Shown here: in pieces, positions 1 through 12,780 of the stretch | Position numbering within the stretch: position 1 is the stretch's first letter | How the letters are laid out: each line of letters starts with the position of its first letter | Assembly: GCA_029378245.1 (NCBI GenBank) | Contig: JARKIF010000111.1 | Location: 1-64,000 of the forward strand | Direction: 5' to 3' | DNA length: 64,000 nt | Origin: Roridomyces roridus | Lineage: Eukaryota; Basidiomycota; Agaricomycetes; Agaricales; Mycenaceae | Position numbers and translations under genes: made by a program | Notes under the pieces: generated by a model | Database searches by the model: none | What the model was told of the DNA's origin: nothing | What the model saw: only the letters and a program-made list of their open reading frames with translations

Positions 1-3000
1 ACCGCCATCCTGGTCCATGCTTCCCTGCCGTTTGCGCTCATCAGCCCGCTTTCTCGCTTCAGCTTCTCGCATTTGATTTTGCTGAAACTCCTTCAACTTC
101 TCGTTCTGTCTCTCGGCCTCTGCGCGCAATTTCCCTTTCGTTGCTTCTCAGCCTCCTCCCTTTGCCGTGCTTCTTCCTTCAGTTGCGCCGCGGCCTCTGC
201 CTTGAGTCGTGCATCCTCCGCCCTCTGTCGTGCCTCCTCCTTAACCCGGGCATCCTCCCTCTCTCGCCAAAGCCTCTCAGCCTCCTCCCGTTGCCGCTCC
301 TCCTTGAGCCGAGCATCCTCCTTCTCTCTCGCTCATCCCTCACTCGGGCCTCCTCGGCCTTTGCTCGGGCCTGCTCCTGCTTCAGACGCACCGCCTCCTC
401 CTTCGCTCGAATTGCATCCATCTCCCGCCAATGCTTATCGGTTTCCTCCCTCTCCCGCTCTCCTTCAGCCGCGCAGCCTCCTCCCTCTGGCGTTCCTCCT
501 TCAAATCTAGCGCCTCCCTTCCTCCTTCACCCTCGCCTCCTCCGTCTCCCGTTCTTCCTTCAACCTCGCCTCCATGTCACGTTCTTCCTTCAGCCTAGCC
601 TCCTCCTTTCCCGTTTTTCCTTTAGCCTTCGTTTGTCGCGCCTCTTCCTGCAGTCGCGCGTCCTCCAGGGCTTTCAAACGCGCTTCCTCCTCCTTCATCT
701 TCTGCCGGCCATTCCTTCTGTTCTTCTTCCCTCCGTCGCTCCCTCCCTCCTTCCGCCGCTCCTCTGCCTTCTTGGAGACGCGCAGCCTCCTTTAACCGCG
801 CCTCTTTCAGCCGAGCTTGCTCCTGCTTCTGCTTGGCAGCCTCCTGCCTAGCAGCCTCCTCCTTGGACCTCCGATCATCCTCCATCCTCTGAAACTCCTC
901 CTCGCGACGTCGCAAAGCAGCCTCCCGCTCGGTAATCTCCCGCAGCTTCCTCTCCGACTCTTCCTCCTTCTGTTTCAAATCGGCCTCCTTCTGCTGCGCA
1001 GCGGCCTCCTTCTCTTGTGCAGCGGCCTCCTTGGCACGAGCAGCCTCCTCCCTCTGTCTAGCCTGCTCCGCCAGCTCCTCGATCCTCTTTTGTTCAGCGG
1101 CGGCTGCAAGGGGATCCTCGCCGCCGCGGGACGAGAACGAGCCGAACGAGGCGCGATGAGGATATGCCTCGGCGGAACTAGAACCAAGTTCTGAGCCCAT
1201 TTCCTTGCCGTATCGCGAATAATCGCCAGGGCTGAACGCCGCTGGCTGTCGTCATCGTCAGAGGGTTGAGAACGCCCTGGGACGGGAATGGGGATCGAGG
1301 CTGGATAGGAGCGCGGGGGATAGCTGGTACCGCTATAAGGAATGTCGTCTGCTATGGAGGAGGATTGACGGTGATTCGAAGAAGCCGCGGTTGAACGCTG
1401 CCAATGCGATTCATACGCGAAATCCTCCTCCGGTTCGTCTTCATCTTCCGCTTCCTCTTCGCCAGAAGATAAAGGCGCGGTGAAGGACGAGGCGGGTGGC
1501 TGGGTGGCTGATATCCCGCTTGGCTTGTAAGGTGAGGAGGCGGGGAACGTCCGCAAAGGAGTAATACTATTACTATCTGGAGGCCGAGCGAACGTCGATG
1601 AGCCTTCCGATTCCGAGGTGCGACCGCCACTGACATGATCGTTGTGATTGTGATTCTGGCTGCTGCGGGGATATTGTTGCTGTTGCTGCTGCTGCTGCTG
1701 CTGGTCACTGATCGTTCTTTGCCGCTGGGGAGCCTTGCCCTTGCCCTTTCCCTTTCCCTTCTCTCGCTCCTTGGATTCCCAGGAGCGTTCGGCCTCCTGC
1801 CTCTGGGCCGTTTCGCGCTGCATGTTGGCGTCAACGTCGGGAGAGGGAGTGGGTTCGGAGGGCGGGGATGGGGCTGTGGAGACGTTTGGGTTGGCGAATG
1901 TCGCAAGAATGGAGGTTCGCGAACCAGACGCCGTGGACCGTACACTCGACCCGCGGCGTCGACCGTACATGTTGTTCTCGTCCTCCACAGCTGATATAGG
2001 CGGTTGCCAAACGGCTGGAGCTGGCGGGGAGCGCGCTGTTGGTGGGGAGTTTCCTGGTCATTTGCATCAGCTTCCGTGTAAACATCAAGTTTTTGAATGG
2101 ACGTACTTGGCGATGTTATTTCCCTCTCCGGAACCGATGTGGGTCGTGTTGATGGCACAGGGACTGAGCGACGCGGGGGTGGTTCCTCGTACTCTTCCTC
2201 GTCCTCTTCATCCTCCTCGAATTCAACCTCGCCTTCTTCCTCAGTCTCTTCCTCAGTCTCCGTCTCGGTCTCATTTTCCGCCTCGGGCTCGGCCGTCATT
2301 TCGGAATCCATCCACGGTGGAGCGAAACCGTTCGCGTTCTGTCCATACCAAGGGTGTGTCGGAGGTACGACGGGTCCCGTACTCCCACGATATCTCTCGG
2401 GAGATTCAGTGCGGGGTGGTGGTGGCGCATGGAAGCTGCCCTGCGAGGTCCTGGACCGCAGGATATTGGGAACGGTACCGGAGCGGTTGACCGGCGTGGA
2501 GTTGAGGCTTGCTTGCGAGCGCTTGGTTCGCAAAGGCGCCGTACCGCCCGGTTGGTGATACGCGTGGTGCTGATTCTTGGTCGCCTCAGTCCAGGTTTGG
2601 GAACGGCTGAGAGATGATGAGGATGAAGATATCGGCGGGTCAAAGTAGGCTGGTTGGGAAGTGGAAGTATGGTAGGCATGCGGGGTGATCCCGGGTGAGA
2701 TGGCCGCAGGAGAGGTCGGCGCTCGTGTTCGAGAGGAACGGGTGTCGTTGGATGGACTGTGCCGATCTTGCACGGGGGAAGTGGATTTGCGTCCGTATCC
2801 ACTCATGCGAGGGTCCGGATTGGAACGTGGGGCGGTGAACGAAGGTGGTGGGTTAGCGCGTGGTTCTGGCGGGTTATATGGTCGTGGAGGAGGAGGAGGA
2901 GGCATGGGAACGTGCATTGGTGGAGGGATTGACGCTGGCTCTGGAATTGATGGTTCCCGCTGAACAGGTACGGGCGGCCTCGGGGGCTCCATCGAGCTGG

Positions 3001-3442
3001 TTGAATCCCTCCTCTTGTTTTCCCTCTGTATCTGAGCCAGGATGGCTTCCTGCTCCTGGACCATGCTTCCCAACACGGTGTTGTCGATGGTGCCGCCTCT
3101 ACTCAACCGACGCATCACGCGCTCATTGCCCAGAGCGTGCTGGAACTCCTCGCGGGCAAAATCCTGGATGCCTGCCTTCTCCTTGTGGAATTCGTTGAAA
3201 TAGAGGTCTTTGAGCTCGTTGTATTCCGCAGATCGGGGGTCGACCGTTATTGACTTCATGTTGGCCTCCAACCGAGCTTTGGCGTCTGCAATCATGTTTT
3301 GGAAGCCGAGCCCGATTTGAGCCTTCATGTTCTCCTTCCACTCCTCGTCTGGCTCGTCTTCGGGCAGGGTTGGGCTCGCAGACGCGGCATGAGGATGTGG
3401 AGGCATGGGCACGGTTGATCGAGGTCCGGCATAGGTTGACAT
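1..3442 (-). CDS. Low-complexity coiled-coil protein, partial at window edge
   Basis: I do not recognise this protein. Exons read from ATG 3442: 3442..2107, 1990..1331, then 1241 leftwards off the window. Intron 1991..2106 has a GTACGT donor, and 1242..1330 has a GTACCA donor with a CTGAC branch. The N-terminal 150 residues are helical and charged (DEEWKENMKAQIGLGF near residue 33). Next comes a long Pro/Ser-rich disordered stretch, an acidic run (about residues 390-425) and a Gln run of about ten codons near 1675-1705. The C-terminal part is a long Glu/Lys/Arg/Ala coiled coil (KEEA, RLKEE, REEAARL repeats). Left of about 790 the coiled coil continues only by switching frame at least five times, so this end is either badly assembled or decaying. 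The 5' side faces the gene starting at 4459. The exon 1-2 model is solid; the left end is uncertain. Confidence 0.6.
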
Positions 3443-4458
3443 CGTCCGGGATGGAGGTTACGGGGACCAGGACTGGGGTCGTGCGCTCGGGTGGTGAACC
3501 GATGGTGAAAAAGAGCGAATTGGAGGGGTTTGGAGCGAACGGGAACTTGTGCAGGCCGACGATAAGTCACGTCCGATGCATTCGGGTGGCCTGAGGTTAA
3601 TGGAGGATGAGTTTCGCGTGTCCTGGGATGGTATGTGAAGGATACATACGCTCCGATTTGTCTGTACCGCCTGCTGCGCTCGGTGGGGAGTCCGAGGCCA
3701 CGATGCAGAGGACGCGTAACTTTGCTGACGGTTATGTAATCAGCAACTGAGCTTCTGTTCAGAACCTTCCACGGCATCTCTCGCTCTCTCGCGACTGTTG
3801 GGGACGTCATTGGCTTGACTGGGTGGACGACGACGTGGTGGTGGACGGAGGGACTGTGTCGAGAGATATCGCGCTTTGGATAATTGTAGTAAACTCCGAA
3901 ATCACCATCTCTGCTCCGAGCTTCTCACGTCCCTCTGCTATACGTAGAGGAAGGACTAGTATGAGTCGCCTCGGACCATCGCGGTGGAAGTTCAGATTAT
4001 TCACAAAAAAAGAGGGGAAATGCGAGGGTTTTCACGGGTTTATGGTGCTGGACATGAAACAAAAGGATGCACGTCGTCTGCACAAGAATCATGAGCATTT
4101 AATGGACGGGACTGCGCCCGTGGGGACCCGATGGAGGGAGTAGGGCAAGGGTTTTGACCGACGTCCTCGTGTTTTCGCTCCCAGAAGGGCACTGTTACGT
4201 GATCGACCATCTTTTTATCTGCTTTGCTCCTCGATGTGTACCTCGATACCCTTACCTCTCCATACCCACCCATAATCCGTCAAAGCCTGCAGAAATAGCC
4301 TCGAAATATTCTAAACCCGCCCACGCGCTATCAAAACCCCACGAGGTTTCCCAGCCACTTTTCATTTCTTGCAAGCCCGAAAAATACCCATAAATTGTAT
4401 GTGCCACCGAGTCATCGCCTTTTAAAAGCCCTTGACCCAACGTTTATCGTCCTCCTAG
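3443..4458. other. Divergent intergenic region
   Basis: About 1 kb separates the starts of two divergently transcribed genes (3442, minus, and 4459, plus). I see no convincing coding sequence. Open frames here lack start context and splice support. It presumably holds both promoters, but I cannot point to a clear TATA element. Confidence 0.5.
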
Positions 4459-7400
4459 ATGTTCAATCCCTCCGCCACTCCCTCCTACATGAATCCCGGC
4501 GAGCGCGTCCGTAGGCAATGGCACGCCTTTGAGCAGTGGGTCGAGACCGTGCCGCGTGCCGCCATGGAACAAGAAATCTCCCAACACTTTCAAGACGAGG
4601 ACACCAAATGGAATGCCACCCCTGCTCGCAGCCGCCCCGCAAGACAGGACCACGACAGGACCAAGGCTGCCTACCGAAAAGATCTCGAGGACGGTCTGGT
4701 CTTGCTCGCACGCGAAGAGTGGCAGCGCAGACTCCAAGCGGCAGGTCTGCGTGACGAGGACTGGGGCGAAATGTCCTTCAAGGAGACGCTGGCTGCTGAG
4801 CGACTGCTCGGTGGGGATCTGGACGAGGAGGGCATGGCCATCATGGAGGACATTGCGCGTGAAGAGGATGCCACACCTGCCTTGTCGCGAAAAACCAACT
4901 TCTCTGGCTACTCCTTCGTCAGCCCCATGTCCCTCAGCATCGCAGACGACCTCGACGACGAGCCAGAGGGCTTTGAATCCATCTACCCTTTTGAAATCGT
5001 GCGTCAGCAATTAATATCCGAGTCGCATTACTAACGTTTGAATCCCGTCAGCCGGCCAGCTCAGGTCCCGCAAGCGTCGCAAGCCTAACAGACGAGATCT
5101 TCGATACCCCGACGATACCGTGGGGATGGACTGGAGGCGACGCGGCCTCGTACGGCATCTGGTCCGCAGCGACCAGCCAGTCTTCCCGCCAAAGTTCCCA
5201 AACCAGCTCTCCAGAAAGACCGCCTAAAGCCACTCTCCCCGACCACTCCCTCTTCCCCCGCACCCAAGGGCCCCTACCTCCACGTGCCTCGGCGGCACGC
5301 GCCTCCGTCGGGCCGCGCTATATCGGGCCGCAACTCACGGACCCAGACGAGGTATTCCACGACGAGGCGGCGTTTGAGCGGTTCAAGATGGACACGCGTA
5401 TTGCCAAAATACGTGAATTCCATGACGAGGCTGCACGTGCAGACATCCAGCTCGCGCGGGACATTTACGACGTCCGAAAGACGCGGGCTACCGAGACGGG
5501 ACGTGCGGAGGCCACGCTCAAGATTGCTGCGCACGAGACCTTCATGATCGAGCTCAGACGGCGGAAGGAGGAGGAGCGCCAGGCCATCGTCAAAGCCGAG
5601 CGGCACAAGAGGAGGCAGGAGATTGCTTCGAGGCCGGCCGTTGGCGCAGAGAGTCTCAAGCAGAGGCTGACTCAAGAGGTCGAGTCTAGCCTATTTAAAA
5701 TGGGCAACGGCGGCGGGTTTGTTGGTGCGCCCGATGCTGCTGCGGTTCTTTCTGCCGCCGAGGCAGAGACGCGGCGTGCCCGACGGCAGTCTATGACGGC
5801 GACGACTAACGTCTCGGAAACACCTACCATACGCAAGTCTGATCGCATGGCAGCCAGCGTCTCTGATCTTCTCGAAACGGCATCCACCATTTCTTTCGCG
5901 TCGTCCACGACCACGACTACCGCCGCTTCCTCATCATCTGCTCGTCCACAAATTTGGATCCCACCGACAGAGGGCACTTCAACTGACACGACGCCCGTGA
6001 AACCGAAACCCAACAAGAAGAAGGGCGGGTCCCAAGCTTCCGCTGTTGTTGATACTCCCACTGCCAAATCGGCTGCCGTGCCGGGGAAACCCACGAAGAA
6101 GAGTGTGCCTCTGCCTCCGGTTGTTGACGTCGCAACACCCGCTGCCGTCCCTGTGGTTCCGAAAGGACCTTCCCCACCCGCAAAGACGGTTGTATCGACT
6201 TTGTCCAAGTCGAGCGGCAAAGCTCTGTCCCCTCCAGCGCCGTCTCCACCGGTATCGACTACGACCACGACCAAGGCGCCGACGCCTCCAGTGTCGAAAG
6301 GCCCGTCGCCGCCAGCTGCGAAAGGCCCGACTCCGCCTGTTTCCCAAGGTCCTTCCCCGCCTGTTTCCAAAGGCCCTTCCCCTCCAGTTTCCAAAGGCCC
6401 GTCTCCTCCTGTTTCCAAAGGCCCGTCCCCGCCGGTTTCCAAAGGTCCTTCCCCGCCAGTTTCGAAAGGTCCTACCCCGCCGGTTTCCAAAGGTACGTCT
6501 CCTTCATTGTCGAAAAGTTTTTCTCCACTGACGTCGCCCAAAGTTCCATCCCCTCCAGCAGCACCTTCCAAGGCGTCCACTGCGTCTGCTCAAGCCCAGT
6601 CGAAAGTCTCGGCGTCGATCAACACATCCACATCGACCACCAAAGTCCCTACCCCACCTCTCGAGACTCCCAAACCTGCCAACAACCCATCTGCTGTCCC
6701 TAAAGCAGCGCGTGTGGTGCAAGGTCCCGTCGAGATCGAAACACCCGGCGCGAGCTCTTCCAGGACGACGCTGGAGCAAATGCAGCGGCCATTCATCCAC
6801 AAGTCGCTTGCGTCGTCTGCGGACTTGTGGATGGGGCTGCCGCCTCCGATGGCTGCTCCAGCACACGGTGTTTGGGTCTCGAGCAGTGCGAGTGCGAATG
6901 CGAAGAAGCTGGACACCTCGACGATCAAAATCACGCCAGGCACGCACTCGACCAAGATCGAGAAGGTTCCGTCTATGCCCATCCCGCAGCAGCCGCAGCC
7001 TAGGCTTCCACTGTTTGCAGGAGCGGGTCGTGCCAGGCGCATGTCCGATCCCGTCTCGCCCAGTCCACGGAGCTTTTTGTACGGGGTCAACGGCAGTGGC
7101 AATGGCAATAACAATCCGCCGTCGTCGTCGAAGAAGGGCAAGGGGACCAAGCAGGGCAAGAACAAGCGGACGGTGACGGTGGAGGAGGTATCGGACGAGG
7201 AGGATGGGGCACCTGCCCCAGATGAGCGGCTTCCGGCGGACTCGAAGGTCATTTTCGAGGACTCGAAAGTGATCTTTGAGCCCAAGCCGAGCGTGCCGCC
7301 GACGATGTACACGCCGATCTTTGACTTTACGTCGGATACGCCCAAGCCGCCGATGGCTTCTGGCATTCGTTCTTCGCAGGGTGGCAAGGGTTCGGGATTC

Positions 7401-7742
7401 TTGACCGCTGATGGAAAAAATGCGAAAGATAAGCACGTGAGGTGGACGCCGAGTGCGATGGGGAATGATGGGGGCGGCGACGGAGGGGGCGGGGGGGACG
7501 GCAATGCGCTGCGCGCTGCTTTGGAGGGTTTCGAGGCTGCTGCTAACGCTCCTGCACCTGTCCCTGCCCCTGTTACAGGCAAAGGACGACGACGAACGAA
7601 CAGCTTGCTGCAGCAAGCGACGGGGGCGATTGACCGGAAGGGAAAAGGCAAGGGCAAGGAGCGTGCGGTGCCGGAGCCTGAGATGGAGGCCGACTTTGAG
7701 CGGTTCGTGATGGGCGCGACGTTGGATCTGGGGCGGGGATAG
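4459..7742 (+). CDS. Unknown helical and Pro-rich protein, family member A
   Basis: Exons 4459..4998 and 5052..7742 give about 1076 aa. The 53-nt intron has a GTGCGT donor and an ACTAAC branch. The N terminus (EEWQRRLQAAGLRDEDW near residue 93) is a charged helical segment. A second one follows around residue 290 (RIAKIREFHDEAARAD). Both resemble segments in the two genes downstream (8659 and 10458), so I read the three as tandem paralogues. The middle is low-complexity Ser/Thr/Pro, including about nine 8-residue repeats of the type KGPSPPVS at 6290-6500. The C terminus is basic and Gly-rich. No known catalytic motif is visible, and no function is proposed. Confidence 0.75.
6290..6500 (+). 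repeat. 24-bp coding minisatellite (KGPSPPVS repeat)
   Basis: About nine in-frame 24-bp units encode KGPSPPVS variants (KGPTPPVS, QGPSPPVS, KGTSPS) inside the gene at 4459-7742. The repeat unit is a multiple of three, so copy-number change would keep the frame. It is probably a disordered linker. Confidence 0.85.
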
Positions 7743-8658
7743 AATTTGCGAATGAATGACCGAACGAACGAACGGACCATTTTAGAGACGGACTCACGAA
7801 TGCGATGACTATGTATTAGTATCTTAGATTCTGTTAGTACTGGCATTTTCTGTAGCTGCTTTCTCCATTGAATGGATGTTTTCTTGACTCTCTTTGTCTT
7901 AGTCATTCGGCCTTGGGCTTGAAAAGGGGGAGGATGGTGAAGAGGGAGGGAGGGAGCACTGGAACCAGGTGTCAGCCTCGCACTTTGGGACCTACACACG
8001 ATAAGAGGAGGAGTATGTACACGAGGCGAACGCGAGCAAGGAAGATAACAAAGCCAGATAGGGGTTATCCAATCATATCAAGCCTGGGAGGCGCATCAGT
8101 GGCGGTGCCCGTTTCTTGTCTTGAACCGCAACCTCCGTCAATCCCCACCGTCTGACAACGACAAGACGCTACTTGGACTGATACAGCTTGGCAGGTGGAA
8201 TGTCGTGCAGTGTGCACAGACTTTCGGGCTTCATTTGTTCCGATTCGAATTGGTTTAACAGGCAAAGTTGTGACTTGTCCCAAGCAAACAAATGCGGTAC
8301 AAGGTGCGCCTTGTCTCCGTTGCTGTACTCGAAAACAATAAATCTCGTCTGGGAAATATCTCCGTTTCGTCAGCTACACGCAAGGAATCGATTCTTCTCC
8401 CGCTCTACTCGTTCCTGGCTGCTTCCTACTAAGTACTGGAATCCAGGCACCACTCACGTATGTAGTACATTTCTGGACTCCCTTTAACGCCCGCACTGGT
8501 CATGGGTTACTAACGAGAAAACCGAGTCCCGAGTCAACAACAGCAGTCAGATCCAGATTCCAGATTCAATCAAGTTCTCACATCCATTAGAAGCTCCTGC
8601 TAAGTAAGACGCCCACAACAGCTGTACAGGCACTGCTACTCCTTTGTTCTCCCCCACC
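7743..8658. other. Intergenic region
   Basis: About 0.9 kb lies between two same-strand paralogues. It begins with the 3' UTR of the upstream gene. I found no supported gene or repeat. Confidence 0.5.
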
Positions 8659-9897
8659 ATGGTCAGCTACGCTGTGGATGAACGCATGCGTCTTTGGCGC
8701 AAGGAACATCAGCTCAAGCTCGCTAGTGACCTCGCCGATATGCGGCTCAAGCACGACGCAGAACTTGGGTGCAAGATTCGAGAGCTCGTCAACCACTCGC
8801 CGCGCGACTGGCAGACCGGCGTTCTGGTGCTCGTCAACGCGGCTCAGCAAGAGACGCTGACGGATGAGATGAAGCTGAATGACGCCTTTGGTTTGAAAGA
8901 GGAGGCTTTCCGGCTGACGCTGCTCAAGGCGGCCGCGGGACAGACTGTGGCTGTCGGCGAGATGGTATGTGGTTCTTGTTGAAGATGGTGGACATATTTG
9001 ACGGACGATGATTATACCTAGGATCCAGCCACAGAAGTCCGAGAGCGAATCAAGAGCGACGACAGCTCTGGCGAGAGTTATTGCAGTCCGCTCCTAGTGA
9101 AATCATTATTCTGGGAAGGTCTCGACGACATTCCCAACGAACACCGCAAGGTAATTGAACTGCAATTCCCGGAACGCGTCGAGACGCTGCTGGACTTCCA
9201 CCGCGTCGCGTTCCACGCCGACGTCGCCGTGTTCAAGGAGTTGTTGGATGAAGACTTGCGCCATGATCATGCGAAAAGGCAGCAGGTGTTGAGCGCGCAC
9301 AAGGCGAGGATGGAAGCGTTGATGAAGATGTATGCAGAGGACTTCAAGAACAGGTGGAAGAAGGAGAAGGAGCGTTGGCGGACCCATTCGCGAAGTACGA
9401 GTGCCGAGTCTGCGCAGTCGGGGATTGGGGGGCAGACGGGTATACCGCGAAAGCAGACGCGCATAGCGGATACTCCGGTAATCCTCGAGTCGGCGGCGGA
9501 AAGGAAATTAACTGCACCGCTTCGGGGGATATTGAAGAACAAGTCTGCCCCCGAGATCAAGCAGAAATCTCCAGACTATACAACCTGGACCACGTACCGT
9601 GATTCGGACTCGGACTCGGACGATTTACCTGCTCCATTCTTCCTGGACCAGTTGGACTTTCTGGAGGCTGACGTCGAGCCCGTGGATCTTGAACCGTTCA
9701 ACGGTCCCGAGATTGTCGTGGCCTCAAGGAGCCCCTCAGCATCATTTATCTCCGCCTCGGCTTGGTCGCCTCCGTACGAAAGATTCCACCCAAATCCCGA
9801 CGAGGAATGGGACCCGGCAGCGGTAAATGACAATATTTACCCGGTTTGGCAGACATGGGCAGCTCCAGGGAAGGGAAAGGGGAGAGCGTGGAATTGA
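8659..9897 (+). CDS. Unknown helical protein, family member B
   Basis: Exons 8659..8964 and 9022..9897 give about 393 aa. The start is ATG 8659 in a strong CCACCATGG context. The 57-nt intron has a GTATGT donor and a CTAG acceptor. The N-terminal exon is helical (MRLWRKEHQLKLASDLAD). Exon 2 carries the charged segment RVETLLDFHRVAFHADVAVF, which aligns with the A copy (RIAKIREFHDEAARAD) and with the C copy (EAKIHEYYEAALKAS). This is followed by a basic helix (FKNRWKKEKERWR) and a Ser/Asp-rich tail. The C terminus ends in a basic Gly/Lys motif. Function unknown; it is probably a duplicated, fast-evolving gene. Confidence 0.75.
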
Positions 9898-10457
9898 AGC
9901 GTCCCTCGTATTTTACATGCACCCCCACGTTGTTGTGGCGTGTGGGTCGGCTACGTCTCGGTTGAACTTGACTTGTTCGGATTTACGGTCCGCTTCTCTC
10001 TTAGCGGCGTTTCTTCTCGAGATCTCATAACAGTTCTCCCGGTAAGTATCGCCATCTATCCATTGTGGGCGCTAATGGGCGCCTGGGAAAAGACCAACAT
10101 TTTGCAATTCACCATTGCATTCAGACTGTACGCGTCTGTCGACAACTAGTGTCGATTTGTCTGTTGACTTGAACCAGTCCCGACGATGTCATCCCTCCGC
10201 CTTCAAGCCGGTTGAAAAATGAAGACTACGGGCGCTTGGCGACCCTTATTTAGGCCCCGGGCGTTTGGCGGAGGTAGGTCATACCACCCGTTATCAAGCT
10301 GCTGTCAGATAACACGAGGCGAATGCGATTCGCCGGGACCATACCGGGATGACAGCCCAGATTCTCAGCACCCGCAGATGCGCTAAATGGAAACGACGAC
10401 CATCTTTCTCTGCGCCCCCACTACCCACCCACCCTCCTCCCCCTCCCCCGCGCTCAG
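9898..10457. other. Intergenic region
   Basis: About 0.56 kb lies between family members B and C. It contains the B 3' UTR and C promoter space. No supported gene was seen. Confidence 0.5.
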
Positions 10458-12341
10458 ATGCAAGCGGTGTACTCCACGTCGACCGAAGTCAAGATTCATC
10501 AGGCTATTCGCCACGAATGGACGTCATTCCAGTCGCAGTGGATGTTCCAGCAACTCCAGAGGCTCGATGCGCGCGAACGGGAGATCTTGCATAACGCACA
10601 ACGGCGGTGGGGCAAGATGAAGGCACCGGATAAGGAGCAAATCGCCGGCCTCCAGGAAGAGTTCCTCGAGGACGCGAGACGGGAATGGCTCGCGCGCGTC
10701 CGGCAGCGCCAGCTTCATCTCGAGCACTGGGTCATGACACAGGACGAGAAGCACGCGCTGGAGCAGACACTCGGGTGGACGTACAAGGATATGGTCGACG
10801 CGTACGCCAAGGAACAGGCCGAGCTGGGACCGCTGTATCAGCGCGTGGACCCAGTCAGCTTGGGGTCGCCGCAACCGCCGTCGATGAGCAAGTTTATGCA
10901 TCCCGTTCGTAATGTGGTTCTTTTGGATTTTTCCCTCCTTCTGACCCACCGTAGAAGGAACCAGAGCACAGGCCTGCGTACGAGAACTGGGGTGCTGAGA
11001 TTGGGGCGTCAACTAGTGCCAGGTCCGCACATCCGGTTGGTATTTTTGTTTTTATACGGCGGATCTTGCTCAGACAACTTCTCGTAGAAATCACCTGACC
11101 CCAAGCACGCGTACGAGAATTGGGCGGCCGAGCTTGCCAGGTTGCATGGCAAGTCCCCGTCCAAACAGCGAGCGCGGTCCGAGAAATCCGCGGAGCTGCC
11201 GAGCATGCCCTTGTATTTCGTCGGGGCGCTATTGCAGGGCACGGACCTCGACGCAGTCGCCGCATCACACTTGGAGGAATTCGCCGTCGCCGTGAGCGAA
11301 GCGAAAATACACGAGTATTATGAGGCGGCGCTCAAGGCGTCTCTGCGTTTTCAGAGGACACTCCCGACGTTGGATGCCGGTCAACGGGAGGCGTTCCAGG
11401 ATGAATTTGATGTGTGGATGAGAGAGTTGGCGAACAAGAAGGAGCGCGAGTGGAAGGCGATTACGATACAAGAATTGCGCAAACATCAGGCGCACGAGTT
11501 GCAGCGTCGGGCCGCTCAGCAACGTGCTATGCGGCCGCGTGCCTCTCCTCCGCGGAGAAGAATGCGGCAAAGGGAGGACTACAGTGACGACGGGTGGAAC
11601 GTTATCAACAGCCCGCAGACGCAGAGCTCGCGACGCACGGCTCAACGCGACTTGTTCGAGGGATATCAGAGCCCCGAATCCTGGTCGACTTACCTCGAGG
11701 AATACCAAAGCCCGCCACCACCTCCACCGCCACCGCCAGCACGTGCGCGGCGACCCGCCGAATCAGAGGAGGAATATGCTGTGAGCTCTCCCGCCGATAA
11801 CTGGCCTCGACTGAGAGTACGCAACGTGGTCCACAGAGAAGACCCCGAGATGGAGGGTTATTTCGAGCCATGGCCCGCCGCAACTCCCTACGAACCGCAT
11901 CCAGAGTGGCCGCAACTCCCAAGGCGACCGCCACGGCCTCGAGAGACTGGTCTGCTGTCCACGTGGACGAACTGGCTCGGGTCAGATTGATTGTCTCTTC
12001 GTTCGAGTGGAGACACTTACCTTTCCTTATGCAGAAGCCTGACAAGGTCACGGAAAAGGGCGACCGTCTCGTCGTTCGATTGGATGGAGCCAAACCATCC
12101 GTACTCAAGAAACAACCGAAAAACCACAGCACCAGACGTCCAGGAGGAGGGCAGAATGCCACATTGGGGAGCGTGGCCAGAGGTCCCAGAGGGGTATCGT
12201 TCGGAGGAGGAGTTTCCCATGAGGAAGGGAGGGTGGAGAGACAAGTTGTCTCTCAAGGGCCTGCGCAACCGCATCAAGCGGAAGCCCAGCATGACGGCGT
12301 CGGACATCGGGTGGGCGGATCCGTCGGAAAGCTCGGATTGA
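10458..12341 (+). CDS. Unknown helical protein, family member C
   Basis: Exons 10458..10904, 10955..11035, 11088..11980 and 12035..12341 give about 575 aa. Introns of 50, 52 and 54 nt have GTTCGT, GTTGGT and GTCAGA donors and CTGAC, CTCAGAC and ACTTAC branch-like sites. The third donor is weak. If that intron is retained, the protein stops at 11990. The N-terminal helix (REWLARVRQRQLHLEHW) resembles EEWQRRLQAAGLRDEDW of member A. Exons 2 and 3 repeat a short module (AYENWGAEI, then AYENWAAEL). A charged helical region follows, then an Arg/Pro-rich tail ending with a basic segment (WRDKLSLKGLRNRIKRK). No catalytic motif was seen. Confidence 0.7.
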
Positions 12342-12453
12342 AGTCCCCTCGAGTCCGTACCAAGACCGTACGTTTTACGCCCAGCACGATTTCCACGACG
12401 GACAGCATCACGAGCCGAGTCAAGAGCCTTGCATTTCGCGAGTTGAACGAGAA

Positions 12454-12780
12454 TCATGCCAGTAGATTTATTGAAAGGTTTTCGAGAGCTATGTAGTGTT
12501 TCAATGGGAATTCACTTGATTTCCAAGTCGAGTCGTTGAAGAACGTTCGAGATGCGCACAAAAATCCGTCTTGAACAGGTGGTCCGACATCGCGTGAAGT
12601 TTCTTCGTTTCCAATGAGCTGGTCCGCGGGGTGATCTATTTTCCAAGAGTTTGCATTGAACGAGGGTGGAACTTGCGAAGAGCGAGAACTTGATGAGGCA
12701 GAAGAGAGCTTGGACAAATAATCGTCGACTGATGCCATCTGATGGGCGGCTCTTTCTTCTTCCTCCTCCTCATCATCCAT
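12454..12780 (-). CDS. Doubtful small acidic ORF
   Basis: This is a 108-codon open frame beginning MDDEEEEEERAAHQ, with a Ser-rich stretch. It lies just 3' of and antisense to the neighbouring gene. There is no recognisable domain, no paralogue in the window and no splice support. It may be a chance frame. Confidence 0.22.
   Translation of the reverse strand: MDDEEEEEERAAHQMASVDDYLSKLSSASSSSRSSQVPPSFNANSWKIDHPADQLIGNEETSRDVGPPVQDGFLCASRTFFNDSTWKSSEFPLKHYIALENLSINLLA

Noticed and set aside
5672..6580. Long minus-strand Gly/Glu-rich frame
   Set aside because: It is the antisense of the Pro-rich repeat of the plus-strand gene and follows its codon bias.
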